From contig SMSO01000007.1 in assembly GCA_004764695.1 (NCBI GenBank), positions 2,115,270-2,179,269 on the forward strand: DNA of 64,000 nt, given 5' to 3'. Origin of the DNA: Schizochytrium sp. TIO01. Its lineage: Eukaryota; Sar; Bigyra; Thraustochytrida; Thraustochytriidae. Position 1 is the stretch's first letter. Each line of letters starts with the position of its first letter. Positions 11,830 through 23,580 of this stretch are shown here, one piece after another. Both the position numbers and the translations under genes were made by a program. The notes beneath the pieces were generated by a model. The model was not told the DNA's origin. It saw only the letters and a list, made by a program, of their open reading frames with translations, and did no database searches.

Positions 11830-13180
11830 TGCATTGAAGTGCTTCACGACCAAAAGTGCTCTCGGAGAATCCCCCCGCACGCTACGCTTTGCACAGATGC
11901 GAAGAAAGAGTTTGACAAAAAAAGAAATACAAACTTCGACGAGGGAGAGAAACCATCGATGCCTTAAATAAGAGAGCTAGAGATACCAAAGTCGATACCT
12001 ACCCAAATGAATGCTTTTATCTTATCAATACGTTGAGAACTCAGAGTGAGTTCTTTTATCTTTTGGGTGGGGTGTTGAGTTTGTTTTACCAAGAAGTGAG
12101 CAAAAACCAGTTCTTCGATACGCCTACCGCTTCGGACGGCTGAAACAGCTGTTTACGGAGAGCCCTCGTCTCTGAATGGCGGTGCGACACAAAACAACCC
12201 TCTCCGTCTTAGCGATCCAATTCCGCTGATCCACGCTGTGTGAAGAGTTGATTCGCTTTGCCACTTTGTCCATGTGAACATTCATTTCCATTCCACAATC
12301 TGACCAGTTTCTTTCATGAACTTTTTTCTCTCTTCTCTCACCGGACCTAAACCCTCTTTTCTTTTCTCTCTCTCTCACTCTCTCTTTCTCCCTGCCTCTC
12401 TTTTAAAGAGTCGCAAGACCCCAAAAGTCGTCCTTTAACCGGAGGTACCTCCACTGTGTAGGATTGAAAGTCATATTTTTATTGTTTATTTCAATCATTA
12501 TACATGAAAAAGTTCATTTACTCATTTATAAGTTTCACGATAAGAAGAAAGTTTTTCTTGGCTTACGAAGTCCAATCTCTCTCTCTCTCTCTCTCTGACT
12601 GTGGTTTTCTGTCTCCTGCTTTTCATGAAGCGCCGGCTGGAGATGAATATAACCAGGCGCGGAGGAACCCCTCGCGGTCGACAGCGGCCCCAAAGAGCAA
12701 GAGCAAGAGCCAAAGCAAGATCGCGAGCGCTTCTCCGCCTCCGCATCCTCCCAAAGCTGTGGTGAGCGGCTGCTTTGCTTCAAGTTCTGCAGCTGTTTGC
12801 TTGGCTAGGAATCCCATCTTGGTGTCTCCTCATTTCCCCTCAACTACGTACCACTTTATAACTTGAATAAACAAAATTAAAATAAAAGTAGTATTCAAAC
12901 CATACCTCACCAAGCCACCTATAAAAGCGGCGGCCAAAGAAGCGCCTTCCTTGTCGGGTCTCTCTCACTCGAGTCGTTATCAACTACGTTCTGCTAACCC
13001 GAAGACGGCCTGAAGCAGCGCTTTCGTTCTTTATCTTGCCCGCCTCCACGACGAGAGGGAAAACCTGAAGAGCTAAACTATTGTGATACCTTATTTCTGA
13101 CCAAGTCCAAAGATGCGCCTCCTTTCTGCTAATTAATTGCCTGATTGCAAAGAAAGGGCGGACGCCTCTCTCCCTCTCTT
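11830..13180. other. Gene-free stretch with short simple repeats
   Basis: A (CT)n run at about 12576-12596 and a 12-base perfect palindrome GGAGGTACCTCC at 12441-12452 are the only structured elements seen. Open frames are low complexity. Confidence 0.5.
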
Positions 13181-13308
13181 TCTTGTTCTTGTTGTTCTTG
13201 TTGTTCTTGTTGTTCTTGTTGTTCTTGTTGTTCTTGTTGTTCTTGTTGTTCTTGTTGTTCTTGTTGTTCTTGTTGTTCTTCTTGTTGTTGTTCTTCTTGT
13301 TCTTGTTG
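13181..13308. repeat. 9-base minisatellite TTCTTGTTG
   Basis: About 13 copies of the 9-mer TTCTTGTTG, degenerating at the right into TTG/TTC trinucleotides. The unit is a multiple of three, so all overlapping frames stay open. The minus strand would read as repeated Asn-Asn-Lys. I find no sign that it is translated. Confidence 0.92.
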
Positions 13309-13578
13309 GCGCCGCCCTCCGGGACGCTCTGCGCCTTGTGCTTAGTCTCCTCCGTTCTCGATGAGGAAGCACTCGGGAACCGCCTTGGCGGCTCTCGGGA
13401 TGCATCCCGAAGCCTCGGAAAGCGCCCTCTTCTCCAGGTTTTCCATGCGAGCCTCGCTCTACGAGCCTGAAGCTTCATATATACTTTGTATCAGTCTGTG
13501 TCGAGGAGCCACGAACCCAGCAGTCTTTGGGAACACCTATCGGCCTGTGCGAGGATGGAGCACAGAGAGAGCACACCA

Positions 13579-13735
13579 CATGAATGAAGGAATGAATGAA
13601 TGAAGGAATGAAGACGAATGAATGAATGAATACGAATAAATGAATGAATGAATGAATGAATACGAATGAATGAATGAATCAATGGATGAATGAATGAATC
13701 AATGAACGAAGAATGAATGAAGAGGAGGCAAGCTG
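13579..13735. repeat. AATG tetranucleotide array, interrupted
   Basis: Blocks of AATG/GAAT are broken by GACGAATG, TACGAATA and ATCAATG variants. The pattern suggests an old, mutating array. Confidence 0.9.
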
Positions 13736-13856
13736 ATACCTACTCTCTTCGCGAAGGAAGGAACGAAGCGCCCTCTGTTATGCAAAGAAGCAAAGATCGA
13801 AGGCGCTCTTGCCGCCGGAACAACAAACAGCAAAGAAAGAAAGAGAAAGGCTGTGT

Positions 13857-13881
13857 AGAGAGAGAGAGAGAGAGAGAGAGA
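13857..13881. repeat. (AG)n dinucleotide repeat
   Basis: About 12 uninterrupted AG units, followed 50 bases later by a GTT trinucleotide run at about 13930-13968. Confidence 0.9.
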
Positions 13882-13929
13882 ACTTTATCGAAGAAGCTGT
13901 CTGTGCAGTGGCCGTCTCATCCGTCAGAG

Positions 13930-13968
13930 TTGTTGTTGTCGTTGTTGTCGTTGTTGTTGTTGTTGTTG
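13930..13968. repeat. GTT trinucleotide repeat
   Basis: About 13 GTT units with two GTC variants. Confidence 0.88.
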
Positions 13969-14159
13969 GTGTGTGCGTGGGGGAGGGAGAGGGAAGGGAG
14001 TCGACCGCAGAACGCTTGCTTTGTCAAGCAGCGCAGAGAGGAAGAGCCTCGAAAAGAGGGCCGCGCGACAGATCTCGAGGAAGGCTTTGCTGTCATGCGC
14101 ATCCATCATTTTATGGCAAGCCTTGTGACTGAAGAACGTACGGTCGAAGAAGAGGAACA

Positions 14160-14697
14160 CAGCTCTTCGTGATTTTCTCTTTCCCTTTTGCCTACTGGTC
14201 CACTACACTAAATTCAGGGCGTCTACTATTTGCCTGTCTTTCTTTCTGTTTCTTTCATTTGGGGTTAAGCGCGAAATAGTTTAAGTAATGATGAACAAAA
14301 AGAGCGCCACGCGCGGGACAGGGACAGGTCATGACTGTCCCTACCACCGTCTGTCCTTTCGTGTCATTAATTTTAAAAATTGAATAGATATTGACTTTCA
14401 GTATTATTTTTTTAATTTAAATAATAAATGAATTATTTATTTTAAAAAAAGTTGCTAAGTAATCGCACAGAGGTGTCATAGGTGTCATTCGGTGCTATTA
14501 GATTGGAGAAATGAGAAATGTGTTGCTTAAAGCTAGACCAACAGTCACTTTCTTGAATAAACATCCATCCTGGAAGTAAAATGCAGAGATTGGAGAAAAG
14601 GCATTTCCATTACAACAGTGAACAGACAAACTATTAGAAACAATCAATCAGAAACAAACAAACAATTAGATGGGTGTTCTGCTTTTTTCTACTGCTT
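14160..14697. other. Gene-free stretch with AT island
   Basis: The region 14375-14455 is almost pure A/T and ends in a sequence (TTAAAAAAAGTTGCTAAG) that is closely matched at 25311-25324. Nothing else is recognised. Confidence 0.5.
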
Positions 14698-14735
14698 GCG
14701 AAGAAAGCGAAGAAAGCGAAGAAAGCGAAGAAGAT
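14698..14735. repeat. 9-base repeat GCGAAGAAA
   Basis: Four tandem copies of GCGAAGAAA, the last one partial. Confidence 0.85.
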
Positions 14736-14792
14736 AAGACAGAGAAGAACACCCAAAGGCCCTCTCTCGTACCTCGTAAGGCGGCCTTCATG

Positions 14793-14850
14793 TAAAACAT
14801 TGCATATGTAAAACATGGCAAATGTAAAACATGGCAAATGTAAAACATGG
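14793..14850. repeat. 16-base minisatellite ATGTAAAACATGGCAA
   Basis: About three and a half tandem copies; the first carries CAT instead of GGC at the unit junction. Confidence 0.85.
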
Positions 14851-15069
14851 AAACGGTAGTACATAAAACCTAGGCTGTTTAAAGCTCTTGCCTGCGGTCC
14901 GCCTCGCTGGATGCGTGGATGCATGGGTGCATGGATGGGCCTTCTCTCCTCGAGGGCCGCGAGCTGAGGGCGGCTCAACCGCCGATCTTGTTGGCATGGC
15001 AGAATAAATCTTGCCTTTTCTCAGGTCGAACAGCGGCAATCAATCCACAGACTTACCGTCGAGAGCGCA

Positions 15070-15258
15070 AGAGCTCAAGAACGCAAGAATGAATGTAAGA
15101 ACGCAAGGACGCAAGGACGCAAGAGCTCAAGAACGCAAGAACGCAAGAACGCAAGAGTGTAAGAATGTAAGAATGTAAGAATGTAAGAATGTAAGAATGT
15201 AAGAATGTAAGAATGTAAGAATGTAAGAATGTAAGAATGTAAGAATGTAAGAACGCAA
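15070..15258. repeat. 8-base minisatellite AAGAATGT with AAGAACGC variants
   Basis: The right half is about 12 near-identical AAGAATGT units. The left half uses AAGAACGC, AAGGACGC and AAGAGCTC variants. Such a graded array fits unequal exchange with homogenisation at one end. Confidence 0.92.
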
Positions 15259-15568
15259 GCATCGACCTCGCCCTTTTCTGCTTTGCTTTGCTTTGATTTG
15301 CTTGGCTGTAAAACCCGCGATACCTAAAACGACCCCAAAGAGCGAAAATCCGACTGCCCAGAGTGGAAGAAAAGAGAGAAAAGACCCTTTAATTAAAAAC
15401 TTTTTTAAAAATAATAAATAAATAAAAACGCAGCCGTCGTGCAAACCTGTGTTTCCAAAGCTCTCAGAAACAGCTAAAGCAGCGGCCGTCCATCCAGACA
15501 TGAAAGGGCGCCCGAAGAGCAGCAGAAGGTAGGCAGGCAGGTAGGTATCCACTGTCTCCAACACTCAC

Positions 15569-15627
15569 TCACCGACTTACCGACTTACCGACTGACTGAC
15601 TAACTGACTGACTGACTGACTGACTTC
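15569..15627. repeat. ACTTACCG and GACT tandem repeats
   Basis: Three 8-base ACTTACCG-like units pass into about eight GACT/CTGA tetranucleotides. Confidence 0.85.
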
Positions 15628-15950
15628 TTGCAAAACCAAACCAATCTCTGCTAAGCTGCAAAGCGCTTGGGCTTAGTCCAGCCGGAGGGGACACTGCCGT
15701 TCTGTCAATGTTCCCTCACCTGCCGGCAAATGGCAATGGGAACCCGCGCGGTGCGATCCACTCGTCTCTTGTGCTCTTCTCTTCTCTTTCTTTCTTTGTG
15801 CAGCATATGCATCCATGGATGGTTGACTCTGATTCAGCCGCAATGGTCCGGCCGGATGATCCGACTGTGCGACGCTCCTTTCGCATCTCAGGCTCGCTCC
15901 GGCAGGCGGTCGAATGCGCTCGATCACTTGTTTTATGGCTGCGGCCCTGC

Positions 15951-15987
15951 GTCAGTCAGTCAGTCACTCACTCACTCACTCACTCAC
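15951..15987. repeat. GTCA then CTCA tetranucleotide repeats
   Basis: Three GTCA units are followed by about six CTCA units, an apparent motif switch within one array. Confidence 0.85.
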
Positions 15988-16319
15988 TTGGACTTCGGAT
16001 GTTTGTTCCTGTTATTGCGCTCTGATCTTAGGACTCGCTTTTCTCTCAAAGCCGTAAATTGCTATTTATATATATATATTTTTATTATTTTTTAAAAAAT
16101 TAAAAATGTAATAATAAAGTTTTTGTTGTTTGCTTTTATAATTTTCAATGTAGTTAATGTGATTTCAGAATAAGTAAACTAGATGATCAAAATTTAATTT
16201 GATACGTTTGGCTGTTCGAAAAAGGCGGAACATTGCATTGCAGAGAAGAGGAATGCGCAGCAGACATATACACGTATATATCTAGAGTAGTTAGCGCAGC
16301 GACGGCCGCGCGAAAAGGA
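15988..16319. other. Gene-free stretch with AT island
   Basis: The island at about 16060-16200 contains TATATATATATTTTTATT and further A/T runs. No gene is recognised. Confidence 0.5.
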
Positions 16320-16607
<288 letters not shown>

Positions 16608-17400
16608 TCCTGGGGAACGAAGAGACAGAAAGCTCAGGCGTACGTCCGTACGCACGAATCAACCACGCTCACTCACCGCAGAGCGACCACCAGTGCAGGG
16701 GCTTGCTTGGCTTCGAGCCCCATGGACGATGAACGGCTGCACTTAGGCAGGAGCAGCGCAGCGATCGATCGATCGACATCGAGCACGCGAATTCAAAGAC
16801 GAAAGATCAGCGCCGCAGAATTAGTCACAAAGAACGGCATCCATCCTAACAACAGAACAGAACAGTGCGGCATCCTCCATTCCATTCCATTCCATTCCAT
16901 TCTGCAGCCAGCACTGTATGTACCTCCTTACGTGCCGACCTGCTGGCTGGGAAACCAAGCGCGCGGGCTGAAGCGTCGACGGCGTGGGCCTCGCTTGGAG
17001 CCTCTCTGGCTGCCCAGCTGCACTGCAAGAGAAAGCAAGGCACCGGCGTTGATTGCTTTCCTCGTTTCCGTCCTCCTGCTCAGTGCAGTGCAGTTCGGTG
17101 GGTACAGCAAAATCTGTCTCTCTCTCTCTGTGCCATATTCTTTCTCTTCTTCACTTCTTGGTTGAAAAAAATAAATAAAAATAGAAACTAGAATCATATC
17201 TTCACTTATATTTTATTTATATTTATAATTAGTCACAGATAAAATAAAATGAACGCATGAATTCATGCAGCAGTCGTTAGCGCCTTTCCTCATCAAAATT
17301 TAGTTTATAAACTAAATAGAGAAGTTCAACCTAAAACTAATACAGTAGGATAAAGGGTTTCCAGCTTTTCCAGTTAGTGCGTTCTTCCCCTTCTTGTCCC
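16608..17400. other. Gene-free stretch between two long microsatellites
   Basis: It contains a five-copy CCATT repeat (about 16876-16901), a short (TC)n run near 17117 and an AT-rich island at 17160-17240. The open frames seen are extensions of the flanking repeats and resemble no protein. Confidence 0.5.
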
Positions 17401-17620
<220 letters not shown>

Positions 17621-17981
17621 CTCTTTCTCTTTGTTTGTTTTCCTTTCCTCCCTTTCCAGGTCGCAGCCTATAGGCGAAAGGCGCGAAGCTGCCTGCTCCG
17701 GTCCCGAAGCTGTAGCTCCTGCTCCGCAGTGGGCAGCTTCGAAGCAGCTTGCTCGATTGCTCCTGGGAAGCACCTTCGGCGCCTTCGTGCTGAGCAGCAG
17801 CTTCTTCGGCAGCCGGCTTTGTGCCGCTCCGACAGCCGGAAGCAGAGCGGCGGGAAGCGGGCGGGACCCGCACCATATCTCCCTCTCTATATACAACATA
17901 TACATCTCCATCTATCTGTATCGATCGATATCTCTCTTTTCGTCCCTTTTGTTCCTTCTTTCTTTGTTTGTTAATTGGTCC

Positions 17982-18022
17982 TTTCTCTTTCTCTTTCTCT
18001 TTCTCTTTCTCTTTCTCTTTTG
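17982..18022. repeat. Hexanucleotide TTTCTC repeat
   Basis: About seven tandem copies, also polypyrimidine on the plus strand. Confidence 0.9.
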
Positions 18023-20635
18023 CCCTTTCTTTTGCCGCGTCGCCGTCGGTTGAGCGAATGCGGAGCGATGGCGCTTCGAGCTCGCTCGAGGAAACACGGA
18101 GCGAGGATGGATGGATCGAGGGGCGCCGAAGAACGCAGGTCTGCTCCTGAGGATGCCCAGGAAGCAGGAGCGAGAGGGCCGCGATCAGCGATCGAGGAGC
18201 TAGCTAGCTAGCTAGGTGGTCTGAGCTCAGTTTCGATTCCTCGAGTTCTTATTAGAAGGTGTGCCGCGGACGCTGCGGTGATAATAGAAAGCTGAGCTTT
18301 TCTTACGCCTTTTCATTGATTGCTTCATTGGAGTGGCGCCTTTTAAAGCTGATGAAAAGCTGGATGGATGTATTTCTTAGTTTACTTTTAAAGCTAACAT
18401 TAAATTACAGAAAGAAGACTGAAAAATGTATATCTATTCTCCAATGGAAGAAAAGTTGTAATCAAAATAAAAATATAACAGATTGCCCGTGTTGTATTTC
18501 ATCTTCTGTTGAGTTTGGTTTTTATTTGAGAGGAATAACATTTACTTCAAACAAAATAGATTGAGCGAATGCTTGTAACGAAGAAGCTTTGGTTGCTCGC
18601 TCACCTTCTTTCTTTCAAAAGCTGATTTTTTTTCTTTTGTTTCGAATCTTGCAAAAGCAGAAGCCACAAAGAACGCAGCTAACTATGATGACACAACTTC
18701 TTCTCTTTTTGCAAACTATATATGATTTTATTTTTTTTATTTCAAAATTAAATAAATAGCAGAAACCTCTGTTCCACTTCGAGTCGCGCAGAATAGTTGC
18801 AGCTGAGACACCGCCCCCGAGTCAACAGCCATCTCAGCCATGAACCCATTCACTATTAATTAGTGACCCTCCCGCATTTCTCACAAACTGGCAACGCCTT
18901 TCCTCCCTCTCTATATTCTCGCAGCCCATCGCCCGGATTTCCGCAAACGGGGCGCACTTACCGTCTTCCCTAGCATCGCGTAACAGGTCCAGATCAGGCG
19001 AATTCTCCTCGGGATTCTGAGCTCCTCAAGTCAAACGACTTCAAAAAAGAAGGCCAAATACACTAAATATCCTCAGACATCCATTCTACTTCGCAGTCCA
19101 CGGCATGATACTGTGCAGATACGCAATAATTCGCAATAGTACGCAAGAATACGCAGAACGGCAGCATACCATACATGCATACTCGCCAGGCCACCAGGGA
19201 CACTCGAGGCGCTCTATCCTCGCGAGGGTCTTCTTCTGCTTCTGTTCTTGGAGCTCCTTTCTTTGGACTGCTTTTCTCGAGCGCCGCCTTTGCGCCATCG
19301 ATACCATTGATAGATACATTGATGCACCATTTGATACCATTGATATCATTCATACCATTGATATGACTGACTGTTTGTTTGTTTGTCTGTCTGCAGAGCG
19401 ATGGATGTAAAAGGAATCGTGAAACTTGTGCGCCCCTGCAGAAGTCAGGGCCAAACGGATCCGGACGGGGCCGCCTCGAAACAGATAGCTGCCGTTGGTT
19501 TGGACGCCCAAACCGCGTACGCCGCGAAGAGTAAGTTGCCGCCGCGTTGTCTGCAGTGAGCGATGCTTAGTTTCGTCAAGGCGAGCGAGCTGAGCTTTGC
19601 TTTGCTTTGCTTTGCTCCAGAGCTCATCAGAAGGAGAGCTCAACCGCTTTGGTCATTAGTTGAAAAGAAGTTTGAAAGCAAAAAGAACAACGTGTTGTTT
19701 GTTATAGTATGTTATTTCTCATCTTTTTGTTTGTTTATATGATTAATTGATTAATTGATTGATATAATGGACCTTAGTGGATGATGGTAAAACGAAGGTA
19801 AGTAAGTTATTGCGAATTCGCTGCAGACTGTAAAAATCCGCTGCGAATTCAATTTTCTGTGTCGCGTTTGCACTACTCAGTGTGGATGTGTCCCCTCTGT
19901 TGTATTACAGTTATCGCACTGTCCCTCGCCACTCAGGTGCGGTGCGCTCCCTCTTCTTTGTGACTTATCCTGGTAACAAAAATCACCATCTTCACTCTGA
20001 TTTTGAATTGAAAACGTTTCTTACTTACTTACTTTCTTTCTTACTTTCTTTCGTTTCTTCCTTCTGAAAAGTAGGCAAGTTTATCGCGCTCTTTAGCTCT
20101 AACAGGAGAACCTCGCCATGTGGGGAGATGCCTACGCGTCTCGAAACATGAGACCAGAGAGACAATCGCTCGACTCTCTCATTGAAGCCCCCCTTAGACC
20201 CAGCAAACCCACACCACACGCATAAAAAAGCGCGGCCGGCAAGTTCCTAGACCACTCAACTCAATCAAGTCAACCCAGATCTAGTCTTTTCCACCAAATC
20301 GACTGCCATTAGATCAGATCAAATAAAATCGAAGTTAAAGTAAGAGCTTCGAATGAATGAACAAACGAATGTGTTGTTTTTGATCGATCGATAGATATAT
20401 TGAGATACGTGTTTACATCTATCTATAGCAGTGGTTGAGCGAGAGCAGGAAAGAAAAAGACAAAGAGAGAATGACGGCGTGGAAAGCAGTCAGTGTGAAG
20501 GTGGTGAGAAGTGGAGTTGCGAAAAGGAAGACGCGCACGAGGACGGACGCTCGCTTGGTGCGGGACGCCTCGGAAAAGAGAGCATCTTCGCAGCCGTTCT
20601 CGCAGCCAGTCAGACAAAAGCTCCATGTGAACTTG
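18023..20635. other. Gene-free stretch
   Basis: It holds a GCTA palindromic run at about 18198-18214, an AT patch near 18725-18765, a TTTGC pentamer run at about 19597-19616 and TTAATTGA repeats near 19740-19765. I recognise no coding or RNA gene. Confidence 0.5.
19297..19366. repeat. Degenerate ATACCATTGAT repeat
   Basis: About five imperfect units built on ATACCATTGAT or close variants, separated by TTGATGCACC-like spacers. Confidence 0.7.
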
Positions 20636-20636
20636 A

Positions 20637-20812
20637 ACAAATAAATCAACAAATAAATAAACAAATAAATCAACAAATAAATCAACAAATAAACAAATAA
20701 ATAAACAAATAAATAAATAAACAAATAAATCAACAGATAAATAAATCAACAAATAAATCAACAAATAAACAAATAAATCAACAAATAAATAAATAAACAA
20801 ATAAAGAAAGAT
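20637..20812. repeat. AAATAAATCAAC compound repeat
   Basis: AAAT, CAAC and AAAC tetranucleotides are arranged in a shifting higher-order pattern over about 176 bases, running into a short GATA run. Confidence 0.92.
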
Positions 20813-20907
20813 AGATAGAAGGACCCTCACTACTAAGATCTCCTGGATACCTCCCTCGTCCTGGCCTCTTAATTTTAAATGTGAGCAAAATATGCGAACG
20901 ATAAACA

Positions 20908-20940
20908 TAATGCAATGCAATGCAATGTAATGCAATGCAT
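20908..20940. repeat. ATGCA pentanucleotide repeat
   Basis: Six tandem ATGCA units, one of them ATGTA. A similar short ATGCA run lies at about 26922-26940. Confidence 0.88.
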
Positions 20941-23167
20941 CTCCAAGGGCGATCGATGGCAGCTCTGATACCTTTCAACTGTCGGTATGACTAAGCCTTG
21001 AGGAATGAGCCCACGAAGACGCCGCCAAGAGCCATGTCAAGAGGCTCTTGTGTCCCGAATGGCGACGCCATCCTTTTTCTATTTAAAGCAGCGTAGTCTG
21101 TCTGTGCGTTCTCTTGGCGGTGAGTTACATGCACTTGGCAGCAGTGTAGAATGAATGGATAAACTGCGAAATCTATCTCCGCGACGGCAAGTGCCGACGC
21201 TGAGGCAAGAGTTTAGAATTCAAGAACGGTGGAGTAGTCGAAGCGGGAAGGCCCATTGCTTGAAACCGGAACGGAACGCCCTTTCTTCTGCTGCGCCTTG
21301 GGATGCGAGGAGAATGCAGAGGCCGCTCTTCGTTCCTGAGATCGCTGGCCCCGTTTCCCATGTCTTCTTTACTGATGTGGTGCCTCCCTCAGGTGATACA
21401 AGTTTATGTGGGCGCTCGAGTATTGGTCGTAGTCGAAGCTGCCAAGCTGGACTGCTTAACCCTCTTCATTCAATTCCCGAGCAGGGCTATACTATGTATA
21501 TGCGTTTAATGCTATAATTATTAAAGAGGAAAAAGGCACCACATCTTATTTGGTATTAACTTTTCTTTCTTTTTTTTAAACATATATAATAAAACTATAA
21601 ATAATTAACACTTTATAAACTTTTATTTATTTTTTAAATATCAAAAAGTACAACTCTATAAAAGGTATCGAGCTCTTTTTCAATTTAAAAAAGAAAAAAG
21701 AAAAAAGAAAAGAAAAGAAAAAGAGTTGAACGAAAAGAAGAAGAAGAAGAAGATGGTGATGAGCAGAGTAACGAGATTACTTCTCCAAGAGCGACAACAA
21801 ACACAATAAAAACAACGCGTAGTAAAATAATAAGCGGTATGAAGTGATATTTACTCTCCACCGATGATAAAGTGCAATACATGTCGGCAGCTGCAGGTGC
21901 GGAAGGAGGACGCGACAGGAAACGCCTTTCTTCGCTCAACTATATCGTTTGTTCTCTCTCATTTCAAAGGTTTTAATTTTATTTAATTGAAATCCTAAAT
22001 ATATAATAATAATAATAATAAATAAGGAAAGCCACGCGCGAGTGCGGAGAAATTGCAGCTTCTTGCATTTCCCGAAAATGTGACCCAGAAGAAAGAAAAG
22101 CAAGCCTGGAGAGAGGCTCTGGCTTTTCATTGCCTTGATGCTACAGCTTCCGCTAGCTTCAAAGCCCACCCAGTTCAGGAGGAATATAGAAGCAGACAGA
22201 CCAGCAAGCACAGGGGAACCCGTCTGTTGTGTTATTCTAAGAGCAGCAAATGCGCTCGGCTGGTCTTCTCTTTAATTATTATTATTAAAAAACATTCACA
22301 ACTCACATCCGCACACACGTCGAATCAGTTGGCTATTTCTACACTTCTATTTCTAAATAAACTTTTACCATTTGCGTTTGGGGGTGAAGCTCCTCGTTTC
22401 TTAGTGGCTCTGGTCTGTTTCGTTCGCGCTAATAAGTATATAACGGCGGATGAGTTGTTCGTTTAGATGCATTACTATCGAAGGGCACCGCCAGTTGCTC
22501 AATACATAACTTTGGTGATTGATCTTCTGTTGAGTCTTTGTATCGAGCAAGGAGATTAAAAGGTCCCCTCACTGAGAGGGCCAAAGCAGGGACTTGGAAA
22601 ATAATAAAATAAAACTGTAAAAATATACTCTTTCGTTCTTTAGTCAGCTTGGTAGTCGTTAGTTCTACTGTTGTCTCCATCTTTTACATTAAAATGATCA
22701 CAAAAGGCACGAGAAAGAAGAAAGGAGCGTGGACTAACGACCTCAGTAGGGCCCATCTACCCAGATCATTAGCTGTTCTGTTCATCTTCCTTTTAGAACG
22801 AGCTAAGTTCTTCCTGGGAATGCTTTGGAACGTACGTACGACAGTTCCAAGATAGCAGAAAAGAGAGCCGCCCAAGGGCAACAAACAACGAGGCCAGACC
22901 ACCTTCCATTCGGCCCAGCGCTTCATAGCACCCATTTCCTCGAGCAGGCCGTTGCGCGCGCCCCTCCTTCAGCTTCTTCCCCAAACTAAGATCGATCGCA
23001 GAGTGAGCTCGAAGAACTCTTCGTTCGACATTTTGGCGCATCCATGCTCAGGAGGCGAATACTACGAAGATTGAGGCCACTTTTGGTTTTCTTTCTTTTT
23101 TCGTATTAAACGTTGATCAAAAGATTTTCACGAAAAACGAAACGATGAAAAAGCTCCTGAATGCCGC

Positions 23168-23168
<1 letters not shown>
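20941..23168. other. Gene-free stretch with AT islands
   Basis: AT islands lie at about 21565-21680 and 21965-22025, and an A/G-rich run at 21690-21755. Open frames are short and unlike known proteins. Confidence 0.5.

Positions 23169-23169
<1 letters not shown>

Positions 23170-23211
<42 letters not shown>
23170..23211. repeat. (TC)n dinucleotide repeat
   Basis: About 21 uninterrupted TC units. Confidence 0.93.
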
Positions 23212-23213
<2 letters not shown>

Positions 23214-23422
23214 TCGCGCGCCTCCAAGCTTCGATGCGGCCTGGACACGCAGGGGAGTCCAACGCAGCACACGAGTTCACCACAGCGCCGCCCCCGCGAG
23301 AAAGCAGTAGCTCCTCCTCCAAAGCAAAGGCGGAAGCAGGCTGCAGGCCTTTGTTTTTCTCTTCACGGCAGCCGCAGTTGCTTTCGACGGTCCTCCTCTT
23401 CCGTTGCAAACCGAGCTCCAGG

Positions 23423-23580
23423 AAAAAGAAAAGAAAAGAAAAGAAAAAGAAAAGAAAAAGAAAAGAAAAAAGAAGAAGAAGAAGAAGAAGAAGAAGAAGA
23501 AGAAGAAGAAGAAGAAGAAGAAGAAGAAGAAGAAGAAGAAGAAGAAGAAGAAGAAGAAGAAGAAGAAGAAGAAAAAGAAG
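23423..23580. repeat. AAAAGA hexamers running into (GAA)34
   Basis: A/G-only AAAAGA units (about 23423-23469) pass into about 34 GAA triplets (23470-23573). The whole block is pure purine on the plus strand. Long GAA tracts are known to form intramolecular triplexes. Confidence 0.96.

Noticed and set aside
12984-13478. 164-codon minus frame with Asn-Asn-Lys repeats
   Set aside because: Explained by the 9-base minisatellite; flanks are not protein-like.
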